NCBI RefSeq assembly: GCF_042649685.1
Contig: NZ_JBHRZT010000067.1
Span: 1-64,000, forward strand
Length of the DNA stretch: 64,000 nucleotides
Origin: Bacillus_BA songklensis
Lineage (GTDB): Bacteria; Bacillota; Bacilli; Bacillales; Bacillaceae_H
Reading direction: 5' to 3'
The notes under the pieces are model-generated. The model worked only from the letters and a program-made list of their open reading frames with translations. It did no database searches and was not told the DNA's origin. The number at the start of each line of letters is the position of its first letter. The stretch's first letter is position 1. Of the stretch, positions 35,201 through 44,034 are shown in pieces. The position numbers and the translations under genes are program-made.

Positions 35201-36253
35201 ATGAAAATTCTAGTCACAGGCGGAGCGGGGTATATCGGAACACATACGTGTGTGGAGCTGTTAAATGCGGGTTATGAAATCGTGGTGGTCGATAATTTTT
35301 CGAACAGCAAACCGGAAGCTTTAAAACGTGTCAGCGAAATTACAGGTAAGGATTTTCCGGTTTATGAAGCCGATTTGCTGGATAAGGATGCGTTGAGTAC
35401 CATTTTTTCTGAAAACGAAATTGAGGCCGTGATTCATTTTGCAGGGCTGAAGGCAGTTGGGGAGTCCGTTACCTTGCCGCTTTGGTATTACGATAACAAT
35501 ATTACCGGCACGATTCGGTTATGTGAAGTCATGAAAGACTATGAGGTCAAAAAGCTAGTCTTCAGTTCTTCCGCTACTGTATATGGAATGCCGGAATCTG
35601 TCCCTATATCCGAAACATTTTCACTTGGAGCAACGAATCCATATGGGCGCACAAAGCAGATGATTGAAGAAATCTTGCGTGATCTGAATGTGTCTGACCA
35701 TGAATGGAGCGTTGCTCTTTTGCGTTATTTCAATCCTATCGGCGCGCATAAAAGCGGACGCATTGGTGAAGATCCGAATGGCATTCCAAACAACCTTCTG
35801 CCATATATCTCGCAAGTGGCTATCGGGAAATTAAGTGAGCTAAGCATTTTTGGCAACGATTATCCAACTCCTGATGGTACCGGAGTCAGGGATTATATCC
35901 ATGTTGTGGACCTTGCCATCGGTCATTTGAGAGCGCTTGAAAAAATATTGGTATCAAATGGTGTAGGAGCCTTCAACCTTGGTACGGGAAATGGATATAG
36001 TGTATTAGAGATAGTGGCTGCCTTCGAAAAAGCATCAGGCAGAAACATTCCATATAAGATGGTGGAACGCCGTCCCGGTGATATAGGGGTTTGCTATGCA
36101 GATCCGACAAAGGCAAGATTAGAACTCGGCTGGGCTGCTGAAAGAGGAATCGAAGAGATGTGTGAAGATTCATGGAGATGGCAGTTCAATAATCCGAATG
36201 GGTACGAGGAAGAGATTGAACAGCTAACGGGAATCGGTGTGAGAGAAGGATAA
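35201..36253 (+). CDS. galE: UDP-glucose 4-epimerase
   Basis: The 350-residue enzyme interconverts UDP-glucose and UDP-galactose with bound NAD. The signs are GGAGYIGTHTCVELL at the N-terminus, SSSATVYG, the catalytic Tyr-Lys in NPYGRTKQMIEE and the substrate-site RYFNPIGAHKSGRIGEDPNG. GGAGGGAAGG precedes the ATG. Placed between the polymer genes and epsLMN, it probably supplies UDP-galactose for the repeat unit. Confidence 0.92.
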   Translation: MKILVTGGAGYIGTHTCVELLNAGYEIVVVDNFSNSKPEALKRVSEITGKDFPVYEADLLDKDALSTIFSENEIEAVIHFAGLKAVGESVTLPLWYYDNNITGTIRLCEVMKDYEVKKLVFSSSATVYGMPESVPISETFSLGATNPYGRTKQMIEEILRDLNVSDHEWSVALLRYFNPIGAHKSGRIGEDPNGIPNNLLPYISQVAIGKLSELSIFGNDYPTPDGTGVRDYIHVVDLAIGHLRALEKILVSNGVGAFNLGTGNGYSVLEIVAAFEKASGRNIPYKMVERRPGDIGVCYADPTKARLELGWAAERGIEEMCEDSWRWQFNNPNGYEEEIEQLTGIGVREG

Positions 36254-36318
36254 ATTGGAAAGCATTCTCTGGAGCCGCCCTAAAAACAAGTCATCTGACA
36301 TAATGATGCAAATGCAAA

Positions 36319-36360
36319 GAAAGAAAATCGGTACATTACGAATGGGTGATTTTCTTTCTA
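36319..36360 (+). terminator. Hairpin after galE
   Basis: AGAAAGAAAATC pairs over 12 bp with GATTTTCTTTCT around an 18-nt loop. The T content of the right arm would serve as the terminator tract. Confidence 0.55.
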
Positions 36361-36404
36361 TCTAAATTTCTAGACTCTTAGACTGCAGGAATGGGGTTAA
36401 ATAG

Positions 36405-36557
36405 ATGAATATTTCTGATAAGCTAACTCAACAGCAATTTCGAGAAATTTTATTCAATATATACAAAAAAGGTCAAGAATCAGAAAAGATGGAAGTCATA
36501 GATTTAATAAACGAAATTAAGCAACAAATTATGTCGGTGATGAATATATCCAAGTAA
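36405..36557 (+). CDS. Small helical protein of unknown function
   Basis: The 50-residue product (MNISDKLTQQQFREILFNIY at the start, MSVMNISK at the end) is acidic to neutral and probably two helices. It lies between galE and epsL in the same direction. The ribosome binding site is weak (GGGG about 11 bp upstream). I do not recognise the family; it might be a stray frame. Confidence 0.4.
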   Translation: MNISDKLTQQQFREILFNIYKKGQESEKMEVIDLINEIKQQIMSVMNISK

Positions 36558-36700
36558 AAGGACATAGAAAAAAAGATATAGTGGTAGGCCTGAAAGCGAC
36601 AGTTTACTCCTATATTTAGAGAAAATTCAATGATCGAGATATGTGGGGGATTTTGATAGAAAGTGATCTCCCAAAATCTTGATGAGGAGCATGGTTACAC

Positions 36701-37315
36701 ATGAAGCGACTTTTTGATTTGTTGGTTTCTTTGTTGTTATTAATGTCTTTCTTTCCCATTATCATGATCGTGGCAATCCTAGTTAAATTAAAGCTGGGAT
36801 CTCCTATCATCTTCAAACAACAACGCCCCGGACTGCATGGAACTCCTTTTTATGTGTGTAAATTCCGGACAATGACGGATGCAAGGGATAATGGCGGCCA
36901 ACTATTGCCCGATCATATTCGATTAACGTCATTTGGAAGATTCCTTAGAAAATATAGTTTAGATGAATTACCGCAGCTATTAAACGTTGTGAAAGGCGAC
37001 ATCAGTTTAGTTGGACCGAGACCGCTGTTAATGGAGTACTTGCCATTATATACGGAAGAACAGGCGAAACGGCATAATGTGAGACCTGGAATTACGGGCT
37101 GGGCTCAAGTGAATGGAAGAAACGCGATTACGTGGGAAGAGAAATTTAAGCTGGATGTATGGTATGTAGAGAATCAATCATTCTTACTTGATATGAAAAT
37201 ATTAGTTCTAACGATCATAAAGGTGTTTAAATCTGAAGGAATCAATCAAGACGGTCATGTAACGGCGGAGAAGTTTTACGGAACAAACTCATCTGCGAAA
37301 AGGGGTAACGGATGA
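36701..37315 (+). CDS. epsL: Undecaprenyl-phosphate sugar phosphotransferase (EpsL-like)
   Basis: The 204-residue enzyme starts repeat-unit assembly by moving a sugar phosphate to undecaprenyl phosphate. It has one N-terminal membrane segment (LFDLLVSLLLLMSFFPIIMI), then the PglC/WbaP core: KFRTMTDARD, LRKYSLDELPQLLNVVKGD, SLVGPRPLL and VRPGITGWAQVNGRNAI. These segments closely follow B. subtilis EpsL. GAGGAG lies 9 bp before the ATG. Its end overlaps epsM by 4 bp. Confidence 0.9.
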   Translation: MKRLFDLLVSLLLLMSFFPIIMIVAILVKLKLGSPIIFKQQRPGLHGTPFYVCKFRTMTDARDNGGQLLPDHIRLTSFGRFLRKYSLDELPQLLNVVKGDISLVGPRPLLMEYLPLYTEEQAKRHNVRPGITGWAQVNGRNAITWEEKFKLDVWYVENQSFLLDMKILVLTIIKVFKSEGINQDGHVTAEKFYGTNSSAKRGNG

Positions 37316-37956
37316 AAATTGTCATTGTTGGAAAAGGCGGTCATAGCAAGGTCATTAAAGATATTATCCTATCAAACAAAGAATATAAGATTGTCGCCTA
37401 TTTAGATGATCGATATGAAGATGTCACGATGATCGATGGCATGTATTATGGACCGATTATGGCAGCACAAAAGATGATCGGTTACTTCGACGATCTAAAA
37501 TTCGTTATAGCCATCGGGAATAACAAAATTAGAAAATCAATCGTCGGACAGCTAGCCCTTTCTGAACGTGATTATGCCACATTGATACATAGCAAAGCTG
37601 TCATTAGTCCAAGTGCGAAGATCGGGAGCGGTACAGTTGTGATGGCTTCTGCCGTCATTAATACGGATGCGGAAATTGGTCATCACGCCATTATTAACAC
37701 AAATGCGGTTGTGGAACATGACAATAAAATAGGCGATTTTGTGCATATTTCTCCAGGTGCCACCCTTACAGGCTCTGTTACGGTAGGAGAAGGGACGCAT
37801 ATAGGGGCATGTGCTGTCGTTATTCCAAACGTTCAAATTGAAGAATGGTCTGTTGTTGGCGCCGGAGCAACGGTTATACATGATATTCCAACAAACTGTA
37901 CGGCTGTTGGTACTCCGGCCAAAATTATAAGAAAAGAAGCTATTGGGGGTGTGTGA
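37312..37956 (+). CDS. epsM: Sugar O/N-acetyltransferase, PglD type (EpsM-like)
   Basis: The 214-residue protein has an N-terminal Rossmann-like part (MKIVIVGKGGHSKVIKDII) and a left-handed beta-helix with hexapeptide repeats (SGTVVMASAVINTDAEIGHH and GEGTHIGACAVVIPNV). The catalytic His is in NAVVEHDNKIGDFVHIS. It acetylates the 4-amino sugar made by EpsC and EpsN. It shares ATGA with the end of epsL and lies 1 bp before epsN, so the three are tightly coupled. Confidence 0.88.
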   Translation: MKIVIVGKGGHSKVIKDIILSNKEYKIVAYLDDRYEDVTMIDGMYYGPIMAAQKMIGYFDDLKFVIAIGNNKIRKSIVGQLALSERDYATLIHSKAVISPSAKIGSGTVVMASAVINTDAEIGHHAIINTNAVVEHDNKIGDFVHISPGATLTGSVTVGEGTHIGACAVVIPNVQIEEWSVVGAGATVIHDIPTNCTAVGTPAKIIRKEAIGGV

Positions 37957-37957
37957 A

Positions 37958-39124
37958 ATGAACATGGTTAAAAATAAAAAAAGAATCTATTTATCTTCTC
38001 CACACATGAGCGATAATGAGCAAGCGTATATTAAAGATGCTTTTGATACAAATTGGATTGCGCCGCTTGGCCCGAATGTCGATGCCTTTGAGAAAGAGCT
38101 TGCCTCCCATGTTGGGGTGAAAGATGCGGCAGCGGTCAGTTCCGGCACGGCAGCCATTCATTTAGCCTTAAGGTTGCTGGATGTGCAAGCAGGAGACAAG
38201 GTGTTTTGTTCAAGCCTTACCTTTGTCGCAAGTGCGAATCCGATTGTTTATCTAGGAGCTGAACCGGTCTTTATTGATTCAGAACCCGAAACATGGAACA
38301 TGTCTCCAAAAGCGTTGGAACGTGCCTTAAGTGATGCGGCGAAAGAAGGAAAGCTGCCAAAAGCGGTGATCGTCGTCAATTTATATGGCCAGAGCGCTCA
38401 GATCGATGAAATCCTTTCCGTGTGCGAGCACTATGATGTTCCTGTCATAGAGGATGCGGCAGAGTCGCTTGGTTCTAGATACAAAGGTAAAGCGAGCGGA
38501 ACATTCGGCAAGTTCGGGATTTATTCCTTTAATGGCAACAAAATTATCACCACATCCGGCGGAGGCATGCTTGTTTCCAATGATGTTGAAGCATTAACAA
38601 AAGCACGCTTTTTGGCAACTCAAGCTCGGGATCCGGCTCCCCACTATCAGCACAGCGAGGTAGGCTACAATTATCGCATGAGCAATATTCTGGCGGGAGT
38701 GGGAAGGGCGCAGTTAGAAGTATTGGAGGATAGAGTGGAAGCCAGACGATCTATATTTGAACGGTATTATCAAGAATTGGCCTACATACCTGGCATTTAC
38801 TTTATGCCTGAATTGGAACATACCCGCTCTAATCGTTGGCTTACAACCTTAACAATAGAGGAAAAAGAAGCGGGTCTTTCTGTCGAATCATTGTTACAAT
38901 CATTGGCTGAAGAAAACATTGAAGCCCGCCCTGTTTGGAAACCGCTTCATATGCAGCCGCTTTTTGAAGGAGCTGCATACTATTCTCATAGCGAAAGTGA
39001 ACATGTATCGGAACAATTATTTAAAACGGGTATTTGTCTGCCTTCTGGATCGAATATGACAGAAGAAGACCAAATGAGGGTTATCGATTGTGTTAAAAAT
39101 TCTTTAAGAGTCATCAAGGTTTAA
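37958..39124 (+). CDS. epsN: PLP-dependent sugar aminotransferase (EpsN-like, DegT/DnrJ family)
   Basis: The 388-residue enzyme aminates the 4-keto-6-deoxy sugar nucleotide from EpsC. It has KRIYLSSPHMSDNEQAYIKD, DTNWIAPLGPNVDAFE, SSGTAAIHLALRLL, EDAAESLGSRYKGK and the PLP lysine in FNGNKIITTSGGG; ICLPSGSNMTEEDQ is near the end. All of these nearly equal B. subtilis EpsN. The ATG at 37958 follows GGGGGTGTGTG; a TTG at 37943 is less likely. It ends the recognisable eps operon. Confidence 0.92.
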   Translation: MNMVKNKKRIYLSSPHMSDNEQAYIKDAFDTNWIAPLGPNVDAFEKELASHVGVKDAAAVSSGTAAIHLALRLLDVQAGDKVFCSSLTFVASANPIVYLGAEPVFIDSEPETWNMSPKALERALSDAAKEGKLPKAVIVVNLYGQSAQIDEILSVCEHYDVPVIEDAAESLGSRYKGKASGTFGKFGIYSFNGNKIITTSGGGMLVSNDVEALTKARFLATQARDPAPHYQHSEVGYNYRMSNILAGVGRAQLEVLEDRVEARRSIFERYYQELAYIPGIYFMPELEHTRSNRWLTTLTIEEKEAGLSVESLLQSLAEENIEARPVWKPLHMQPLFEGAAYYSHSESEHVSEQLFKTGICLPSGSNMTEEDQMRVIDCVKNSLRVIKV

Positions 39125-39543
39125 CTTATGAAACAATCTTCTCTTCATGATGTTTTGCCTTTCTATAGTACTTTTCTTTTAACTGAATATCGAGACAATC
39201 TTTATAGAGGGTGTAACAGTAAGCATACATGATGTTATGATAATGGTACCTAGTTTTTTTTATTGCAGCCGTTAAAATTGAAAACATGGTACATTACCTC
39301 CACATTAAATGTTACGATTGCAGATATGGATGAAGCGAAGACGACAATGGGGCAATAAAGAAATACGGTTTCTTCGCCATCTTTTACCATCTTATGATGA
39401 GCATTCGTGATTTTTATCTTTAATTTACACTAGAAAGCTATCATAAGTCCAAAACAACATTTTATAAAGGAAACGATCATCTTCTTCAAAAAATAAAGAA
39501 GTTACAATCGGTTTAAAAGCTTATTCAGAAAGTTGGATATTTC
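39125..39543. other. Intergenic region with no supported gene
   Basis: This 419-bp gap after epsN has many stop codons in all frames. A short in-frame relic (TIADMDEAKTTMGQ and a stop, near 39312-39358) and a weak hairpin with AAGAAA/TTTCTT near 39355-39385 are the only features seen. The relic could come from a lost epsO-type gene, but nothing in it proves that. Confidence 0.4.
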
Positions 39544-40143
39544 GTGCGTAACAAAATGAAAGTAAAAAAAACATTGATCGGTACGTTCTTTCTAGTCATC
39601 ATTTTGTTAATCGGTCTCGTTTATTTTTATGCCGGGAAGTTTTTAGTGATCGATGAAAAAGCTAAAAAATCCGATGTCATCATCGTTTTGAGCGGTGATC
39701 GAGGTGCTAGAATCGAACAAGGTGTTGAACTTTATCATCAAGGATATGGCAAATATATCATGATTTCGGGTGGAACGGTTTATGATGATGTGACGATTGC
39801 TCAGCTGATGAAGGATCACGCCATGAAATTAGGAGTGCCGGAAAGAGCAATCGTGATGGAAGATAAGGCCGACAGCACGTATGAGAATGCTGTTTTTTCA
39901 AGAGAGCTGGTTCAAAAACTAAAATTCAGATCAGCTATTGTCGTTTCATCTAATTATCATATGAGAAGGGTCAAGATGCTGTTTGACAGGGAGTACAAAC
40001 ATGGTCATGTGTCTTTGTCTTATGCAAGTGCAGCAGACCCTAATTTTAATCCAGAGCATTGGTGGTCCAGCAATAAAAGTTTAATGACAACCATCACGGA
40101 GTATATAAAATTAGCAGGCTATGCTCTAGGTAAAAATTCATAA
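39544..40143 (+). CDS. DUF218/YdcF family membrane-anchored protein
   Basis: The 199-residue protein has an N-terminal membrane helix (TLIGTFFLVIILLIGLVYFY) and an external DUF218 domain: KSDVIIVLSGDRGARIEQGV, KYIMISGGTVYDD, TYENAVFSRELV and AIVVSSNYHMRRVKMLFD. The family's biochemical role is unsettled; members are linked to envelope and polysaccharide metabolism. A clear paralogue lies at 52367. The GTG start at 39544 has only a weak ribosome binding site; ATG 39556 is the alternative. Confidence 0.75.
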   Translation: MRNKMKVKKTLIGTFFLVIILLIGLVYFYAGKFLVIDEKAKKSDVIIVLSGDRGARIEQGVELYHQGYGKYIMISGGTVYDDVTIAQLMKDHAMKLGVPERAIVMEDKADSTYENAVFSRELVQKLKFRSAIVVSSNYHMRRVKMLFDREYKHGHVSLSYASAADPNFNPEHWWSSNKSLMTTITEYIKLAGYALGKNS

Positions 40144-40152
40144 ATCTGTTTC

Positions 40153-40178
40153 AAGATCCTTCTTAAGAAGGGTCTTTT
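40153..40178 (+). terminator. Rho-independent terminator after the DUF218 gene
   Basis: AAGATCCTTCTT pairs with AAGAAGGGTCTT, followed by TTATTT. The rest of the 320-bp gap up to 40464 has only AT-rich sequence and presumably the promoter of the SinR-like gene. Confidence 0.7.
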
Positions 40179-40463
40179 ATTTCGCTAACGGGGTACGATA
40201 GTTGAATACGAGTGGAGCAGTTGCTGATAGTAATGGCATATAAATGTTAACGGTTACAAATGTAATGACGCTAACTTTATCCCGTGACTTATCATATATA
40301 TTCTATACTTAGTTGCGTGAAAGAATCATCAATCATACTGCCCATATTTAGCAACTTTCATAGGACGGATAAATTCTTTGGCTCCCTTTATATGAATAGC
40401 TTATTTTTATGTAAGAAAACTAAATGTTTTTTAAAAGATAAGGGTGAAGATGAGGTATCAATC

Positions 40464-40811
40464 ATGATTGGTAAAAATATTTCCAGAATACGAAAACAAA
40501 GAGGATTTACACTATCTGAGCTTGCAGAAAAATCTTCAATTTCTAAATCTTATTTAAGTAATATTGAACGTAACCTAAATAAAAATCCATCTATCCAATT
40601 GATGGAAAAAATTGCGGCGGTTTTGCAGGTCGATCTCCAAAAGCTGCTTAAACCTGAGACAGAGTTAGAGCTAATGGAGCAACCGGTTGAAGAAGAATGG
40701 CTTAGTTTAATCCATGAGTTAAAAGAAGCCGGGATTGATAAAGAGGATGTTCAAGATTATAAAATACTCGTTGAATTTATCAAATGGCAGCAGGAGAATA
40801 AATTAAATTGA
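40464..40811 (+). CDS. SinR-like transcriptional regulator
   Basis: The 115-residue protein has a complete Xre helix-turn-helix (MIGKNISRIRKQRGFTLSEL, then SSISKSYLSNIERNLNKNPS) and a SinI/SinR-type dimerisation segment (EEEWLSLIHELKEAGIDKED, then ILVEFIKWQQENK). SinR and SlrR share this layout. It probably binds the GTTCTTTATAAAGAAC-like sites seen through the window, since the other sinR-like gene here (61-387) is truncated, though a SinR encoded elsewhere is possible. The ATG at 40464 follows GATGAGG; longer frames upstream have no family match. Confidence 0.8.
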   Translation: MIGKNISRIRKQRGFTLSELAEKSSISKSYLSNIERNLNKNPSIQLMEKIAAVLQVDLQKLLKPETELELMEQPVEEEWLSLIHELKEAGIDKEDVQDYKILVEFIKWQQENKLN

Positions 40812-40875
40812 ACGAAGAAAAAGGATCTCTTTGAAGAGCTTATAACCAAGCGGATGAAAAATACCACAGCAACAA

Positions 40876-40908
40876 AACCTGTTCCTTGTTGAGTACATGG
40901 AACAGGTT
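40876..40908 (+). terminator. Hairpin downstream of the SinR-like gene
   Basis: AACCTGTTCC pairs perfectly with GGAACAGGTT around TTGTTGAGTACAT; a T-rich run (CTTCTTTTT) follows about 10 bp later. An almost identical hairpin sits at 43914-43946. The remaining sequence to 41163 shows no gene. Confidence 0.55.
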
Positions 40909-41163
40909 AGTTGGCTTCTTTTTGGGGCCATAATAGTGACCGGAATACTTTCTTGTGCTTATGTGGAGGAGAATCAATATTAGATTTTGAAAAAGTTATA
41001 CATAAGACAGGCAGTTACACAGTTTAGGGATAAAGTTTATCATCTACGGTAAATTTTTTATATTTATATTTTTTCGTCAATTGTAACGGGATGTAGACTA
41101 AATAAAAGCATATTGATATCCTGATCTCTAAATTAATTTATAGATGAGCTTCTAGTGTAAGGA

Positions 41164-41207
41164 TACAAAAAACGAATAATGGACTTTTTTCATGTGTCCA
41201 TTATTCG
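41164..41207 (-). terminator. Rho-independent terminator of the minus-strand beta-helix gene
   Basis: A perfect 12-bp stem (CGAATAATGGAC with GTCCATTATTCG) is followed on the minus strand by TTTTTTG. It lies 27 bp beyond the stop of the gene at 41234-43579. Confidence 0.8.
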
Positions 41208-41233
41208 GGTCATGGTTTGATTTGAGAAGTGTT

Positions 41234-43579
41234 TTACTGCAGTTTTTTTACAGTGACTTTTAAGTTGATGTTTTCTGTATGTTTTATGACGATTGAATTA
41301 TTATTTGTTATAAATATGATAGGTCGTACAATTTCAGATGCAGGGGATACAGAGAACACATAGGGTTCCAACGTATTCAGGTTATGGTGAACTATAGCAG
41401 AGTATTTATCACCATCTGCCTGTAACATTACATTTTCTTTGTAAGTGTCATCAATGTCATAATTCACATAGATTCCTGGGTCCGGGGCAGGTAAAATGAT
41501 GTCAGTGAATACATTATCTGATGATATAAATTTAATCATAGGATTGATGCTGTTATAGTAACGTAGATTTAATGAAGTGCTGCCGCCGGTGTATTTAAAT
41601 TTGCATTCTTTTAGAAATAAAGTAAAGACAGCTTTTACAATTGTTTTATCATGGGAGATTAGATAGGAAAAGTTGGGGTTCGAAATCTCAACATTACATC
41701 TATTTAATTTTATCATGCCGCTTGGTTGGTTAAAGTCCGTTGCAAATAGATTGCTCACTGTATTTGCTATTAGGTCACAATCCTCTAATATAGTTGTTGC
41801 GGGAAAACCTGGAGTGTTTATATTCCCAACCTTTACTACGGTGTCTATAAATTTGGATTTAGTAACTTTTACTTCCCGGTCTTTTGTAAGAAAAATATGA
41901 TTTATTAATACGCTGTTAGTATATTCACAATTATCTATTGCCACTTTTTCACTCTTAGTCGTCCCATTAGGGGTTTGGATATTAATCCTTAAATTGTTAA
42001 AGGTACACCCACTTTGTTTATATACCTTTAAAGTAATATCTCTTACGGTTGTTGAGTCAATAATACAGCCTTCCATTTTGTTGGCTGTAATGGAGGGAGT
42101 TCCAGAAACATTAGCATACTTAATACGATTATTTCTAAAAACATTGTTTATATTGCTGTTCCCCATGTTTATAGTAGTAACGTCTATAAAATTATTATCT
42201 GTTACGTTTATCTGATATGAATTGTTGGTGCTGAAAGACATATTTCCACCGTGCATACTATTCTCTGAAATATTAACATATGCATTTCCGAAATTAGAAC
42301 TCATCAATCCAATAGTAGTTGCACAATTATAAATGACGTTTCCTCTAACATTCGTATATAACAAGCTATAAAGATTGATACCTATAGAATCCATGTTATA
42401 AATATGGTTATTTTCGATTTGAATGGAATAACATCCAGCCAATATTCCGTGATTACTGCCATACAAGAGGTTATTTCGAATAACACAGTTATCACCATAC
42501 GAATCTTCTTGATTTATAGCATATCTTGTGGAATCACTAAATATAGGCTTTCCGTCCAAGAAGCTATTGGTCCCTTTACCATTGTCTCTAACTACATTAT
42601 GCTGTACTACATTATAGCTTCCTCCGAGTGTTATACCTCCCCTGTGTCCATTGTATATTTCATTATATTCAACTACGTTATGGTGAGGGATTAATCCAAA
42701 TTTCAATGTAATTTGTAAATTCTTAGATGGGTTTGTTTCGTTGAAAAAAAGCATTCTCATTTTTGCGGCACCCACGGGTATTGAAATATCTGTGTATATT
42801 TTCTTTTTCTTCAAAACTCCAATAAAAGTATTATCCGCCTTATAAAAGAAGACATCTACTTCTTTAGTATTTAAAGCTGTTAACCTTGTATAACCGGCCC
42901 CTGCTATTTGAAATTGGGAAAACTGGGCATCCGTAGGTATATTAATAAACCCTGTTGCTAATGTATTAGTTGAAGGAGTGGTTTGTCCTGTGGTGTAGTC
43001 TAAAGAGTTTAATGAAAGATTCATATTAAATTCCGCTAGTTCCCTAATTGCCGTACTAGAAAAAGTTATATTGTCTCCCATATAATCTCTTACAATGCAA
43101 TGTTTGATAGAAGAGTATCTCGTACTTTTTTGAAAGACGACACCGTAAGAAGATTCCACTTTTCTTTCTTCGGCTGCATTTGAAAAACTTCGATCATCCC
43201 TGCATCCTATAATGGTGCCACCAATTAGGTGGGCATTTGTTACATTTTCAAATATTACACTGTTTCCTGTAAACTTGTAATAATCGGTGGTTGTTCGAGT
43301 GTCAAATGGCGATTTTCTGTCCGAATCATAAATGACTTTTAATGTTGATCCGTTTAAGTTGAAGGTCATGTTGCTGACCATTCTTATGGCTCTTGGATAA
43401 CATAAAGCATATTGTCCTCTAGGCAGAACTACATCAGTAAAACCATGATTATATGCATACTGTATAGCATTATTGATACCTTGAATGTTAGTATCGGCCA
43501 TAATATAATCTGCATCAGTATAAGGTTTGCTTGATAATCCCTGTTTTATGTTCCACCTATCAAGTTCTATAATATACAT
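41234..43579 (-). CDS. Right-handed parallel beta-helix protein (pectate lyase/tailspike superfamily)
   Basis: The 781-residue protein has a pectate-lyase_3-like start (DTNIQGINNAIQYAYNHGFT followed by DVVLPRGQYAL) and then many beta-helix coils rich in Asn and Ile (NNLLYGSNHGILAGCYSIQI, NNHIYNMDSIGINLYS). A jelly-roll-like insert at about 185-297 (VDVFFYKADNTFIGVLKKKK) splits the helix. No signal peptide is seen (MYIIELDRWNIKQG), unlike the paralogue at 49929. It resembles phage neck-appendage and YobO-type proteins. A polysaccharide lyase or hydrolase role on the local polymer is inferred. How it would leave the cell is not clear. Confidence 0.75.
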   Translation of the reverse strand: MYIIELDRWNIKQGLSSKPYTDADYIMADTNIQGINNAIQYAYNHGFTDVVLPRGQYALCYPRAIRMVSNMTFNLNGSTLKVIYDSDRKSPFDTRTTTDYYKFTGNSVIFENVTNAHLIGGTIIGCRDDRSFSNAAEERKVESSYGVVFQKSTRYSSIKHCIVRDYMGDNITFSSTAIRELAEFNMNLSLNSLDYTTGQTTPSTNTLATGFINIPTDAQFSQFQIAGAGYTRLTALNTKEVDVFFYKADNTFIGVLKKKKIYTDISIPVGAAKMRMLFFNETNPSKNLQITLKFGLIPHHNVVEYNEIYNGHRGGITLGGSYNVVQHNVVRDNGKGTNSFLDGKPIFSDSTRYAINQEDSYGDNCVIRNNLLYGSNHGILAGCYSIQIENNHIYNMDSIGINLYSLLYTNVRGNVIYNCATTIGLMSSNFGNAYVNISENSMHGGNMSFSTNNSYQINVTDNNFIDVTTINMGNSNINNVFRNNRIKYANVSGTPSITANKMEGCIIDSTTVRDITLKVYKQSGCTFNNLRINIQTPNGTTKSEKVAIDNCEYTNSVLINHIFLTKDREVKVTKSKFIDTVVKVGNINTPGFPATTILEDCDLIANTVSNLFATDFNQPSGMIKLNRCNVEISNPNFSYLISHDKTIVKAVFTLFLKECKFKYTGGSTSLNLRYYNSINPMIKFISSDNVFTDIILPAPDPGIYVNYDIDDTYKENVMLQADGDKYSAIVHHNLNTLEPYVFSVSPASEIVRPIIFITNNNSIVIKHTENINLKVTVKKLQ

Positions 43580-43913
43580 CCTCTAACACTTCCTTTATGT
43601 GAGATTCTAAAATGTCCCTGGATTTCTCTTTTTAGTTGGGGATTAACCTAAATATGAATATAGATAAATGATGCTTTTGGAATAGGACTTATATATAATA
43701 TGAATTTGTTTTTTTCTTTGTTTGGACAAATTGTAGGGTTTTTGGCAAATGCATTTCTAATTTGCATGATAAAAAAGTAAAGGGTGAAAGTAGCTAAATA
43801 AAACTATTACAAAACTGATTGGAGGAATGTTAATAAGAATAAGCGAGGGAAAAGAATTTTTGAGGGTTTTAGGAAATTTGTATAGTAAAAGAATTGAAAA
43901 TAAGACAGAAAAA

Positions 43914-43946
43914 GACCTGTTCCTTGTCTCGTGCATGGAACAGGTC
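43914..43946 (-). terminator. Rho-independent terminator of the RiPP-like minus-strand operon
   Basis: GACCTGTTCC pairs with GGAACAGGTC; on the minus strand TTTTTCTG follows. It lies 88 bp beyond the nucleotidyltransferase stop. The rest of the gap up to 43579 is AT-rich and should hold the promoter of the beta-helix gene, which I could not place with confidence. Confidence 0.7.
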
Positions 43947-44034
43947 AGCCAGCGTCTCTCTTAACGAGAAAATTAAAGTATAATCTCGAACTCTCTCATC
44001 ATATTTTTCTCTAATTAACCTTTGTTTTCGGAAT

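Noticed and set aside
37552..37965. A 137-codon minus-strand frame opposite epsM
   Set aside because: It is the antisense of hexapeptide-repeat coding sequence, without a ribosome binding site.
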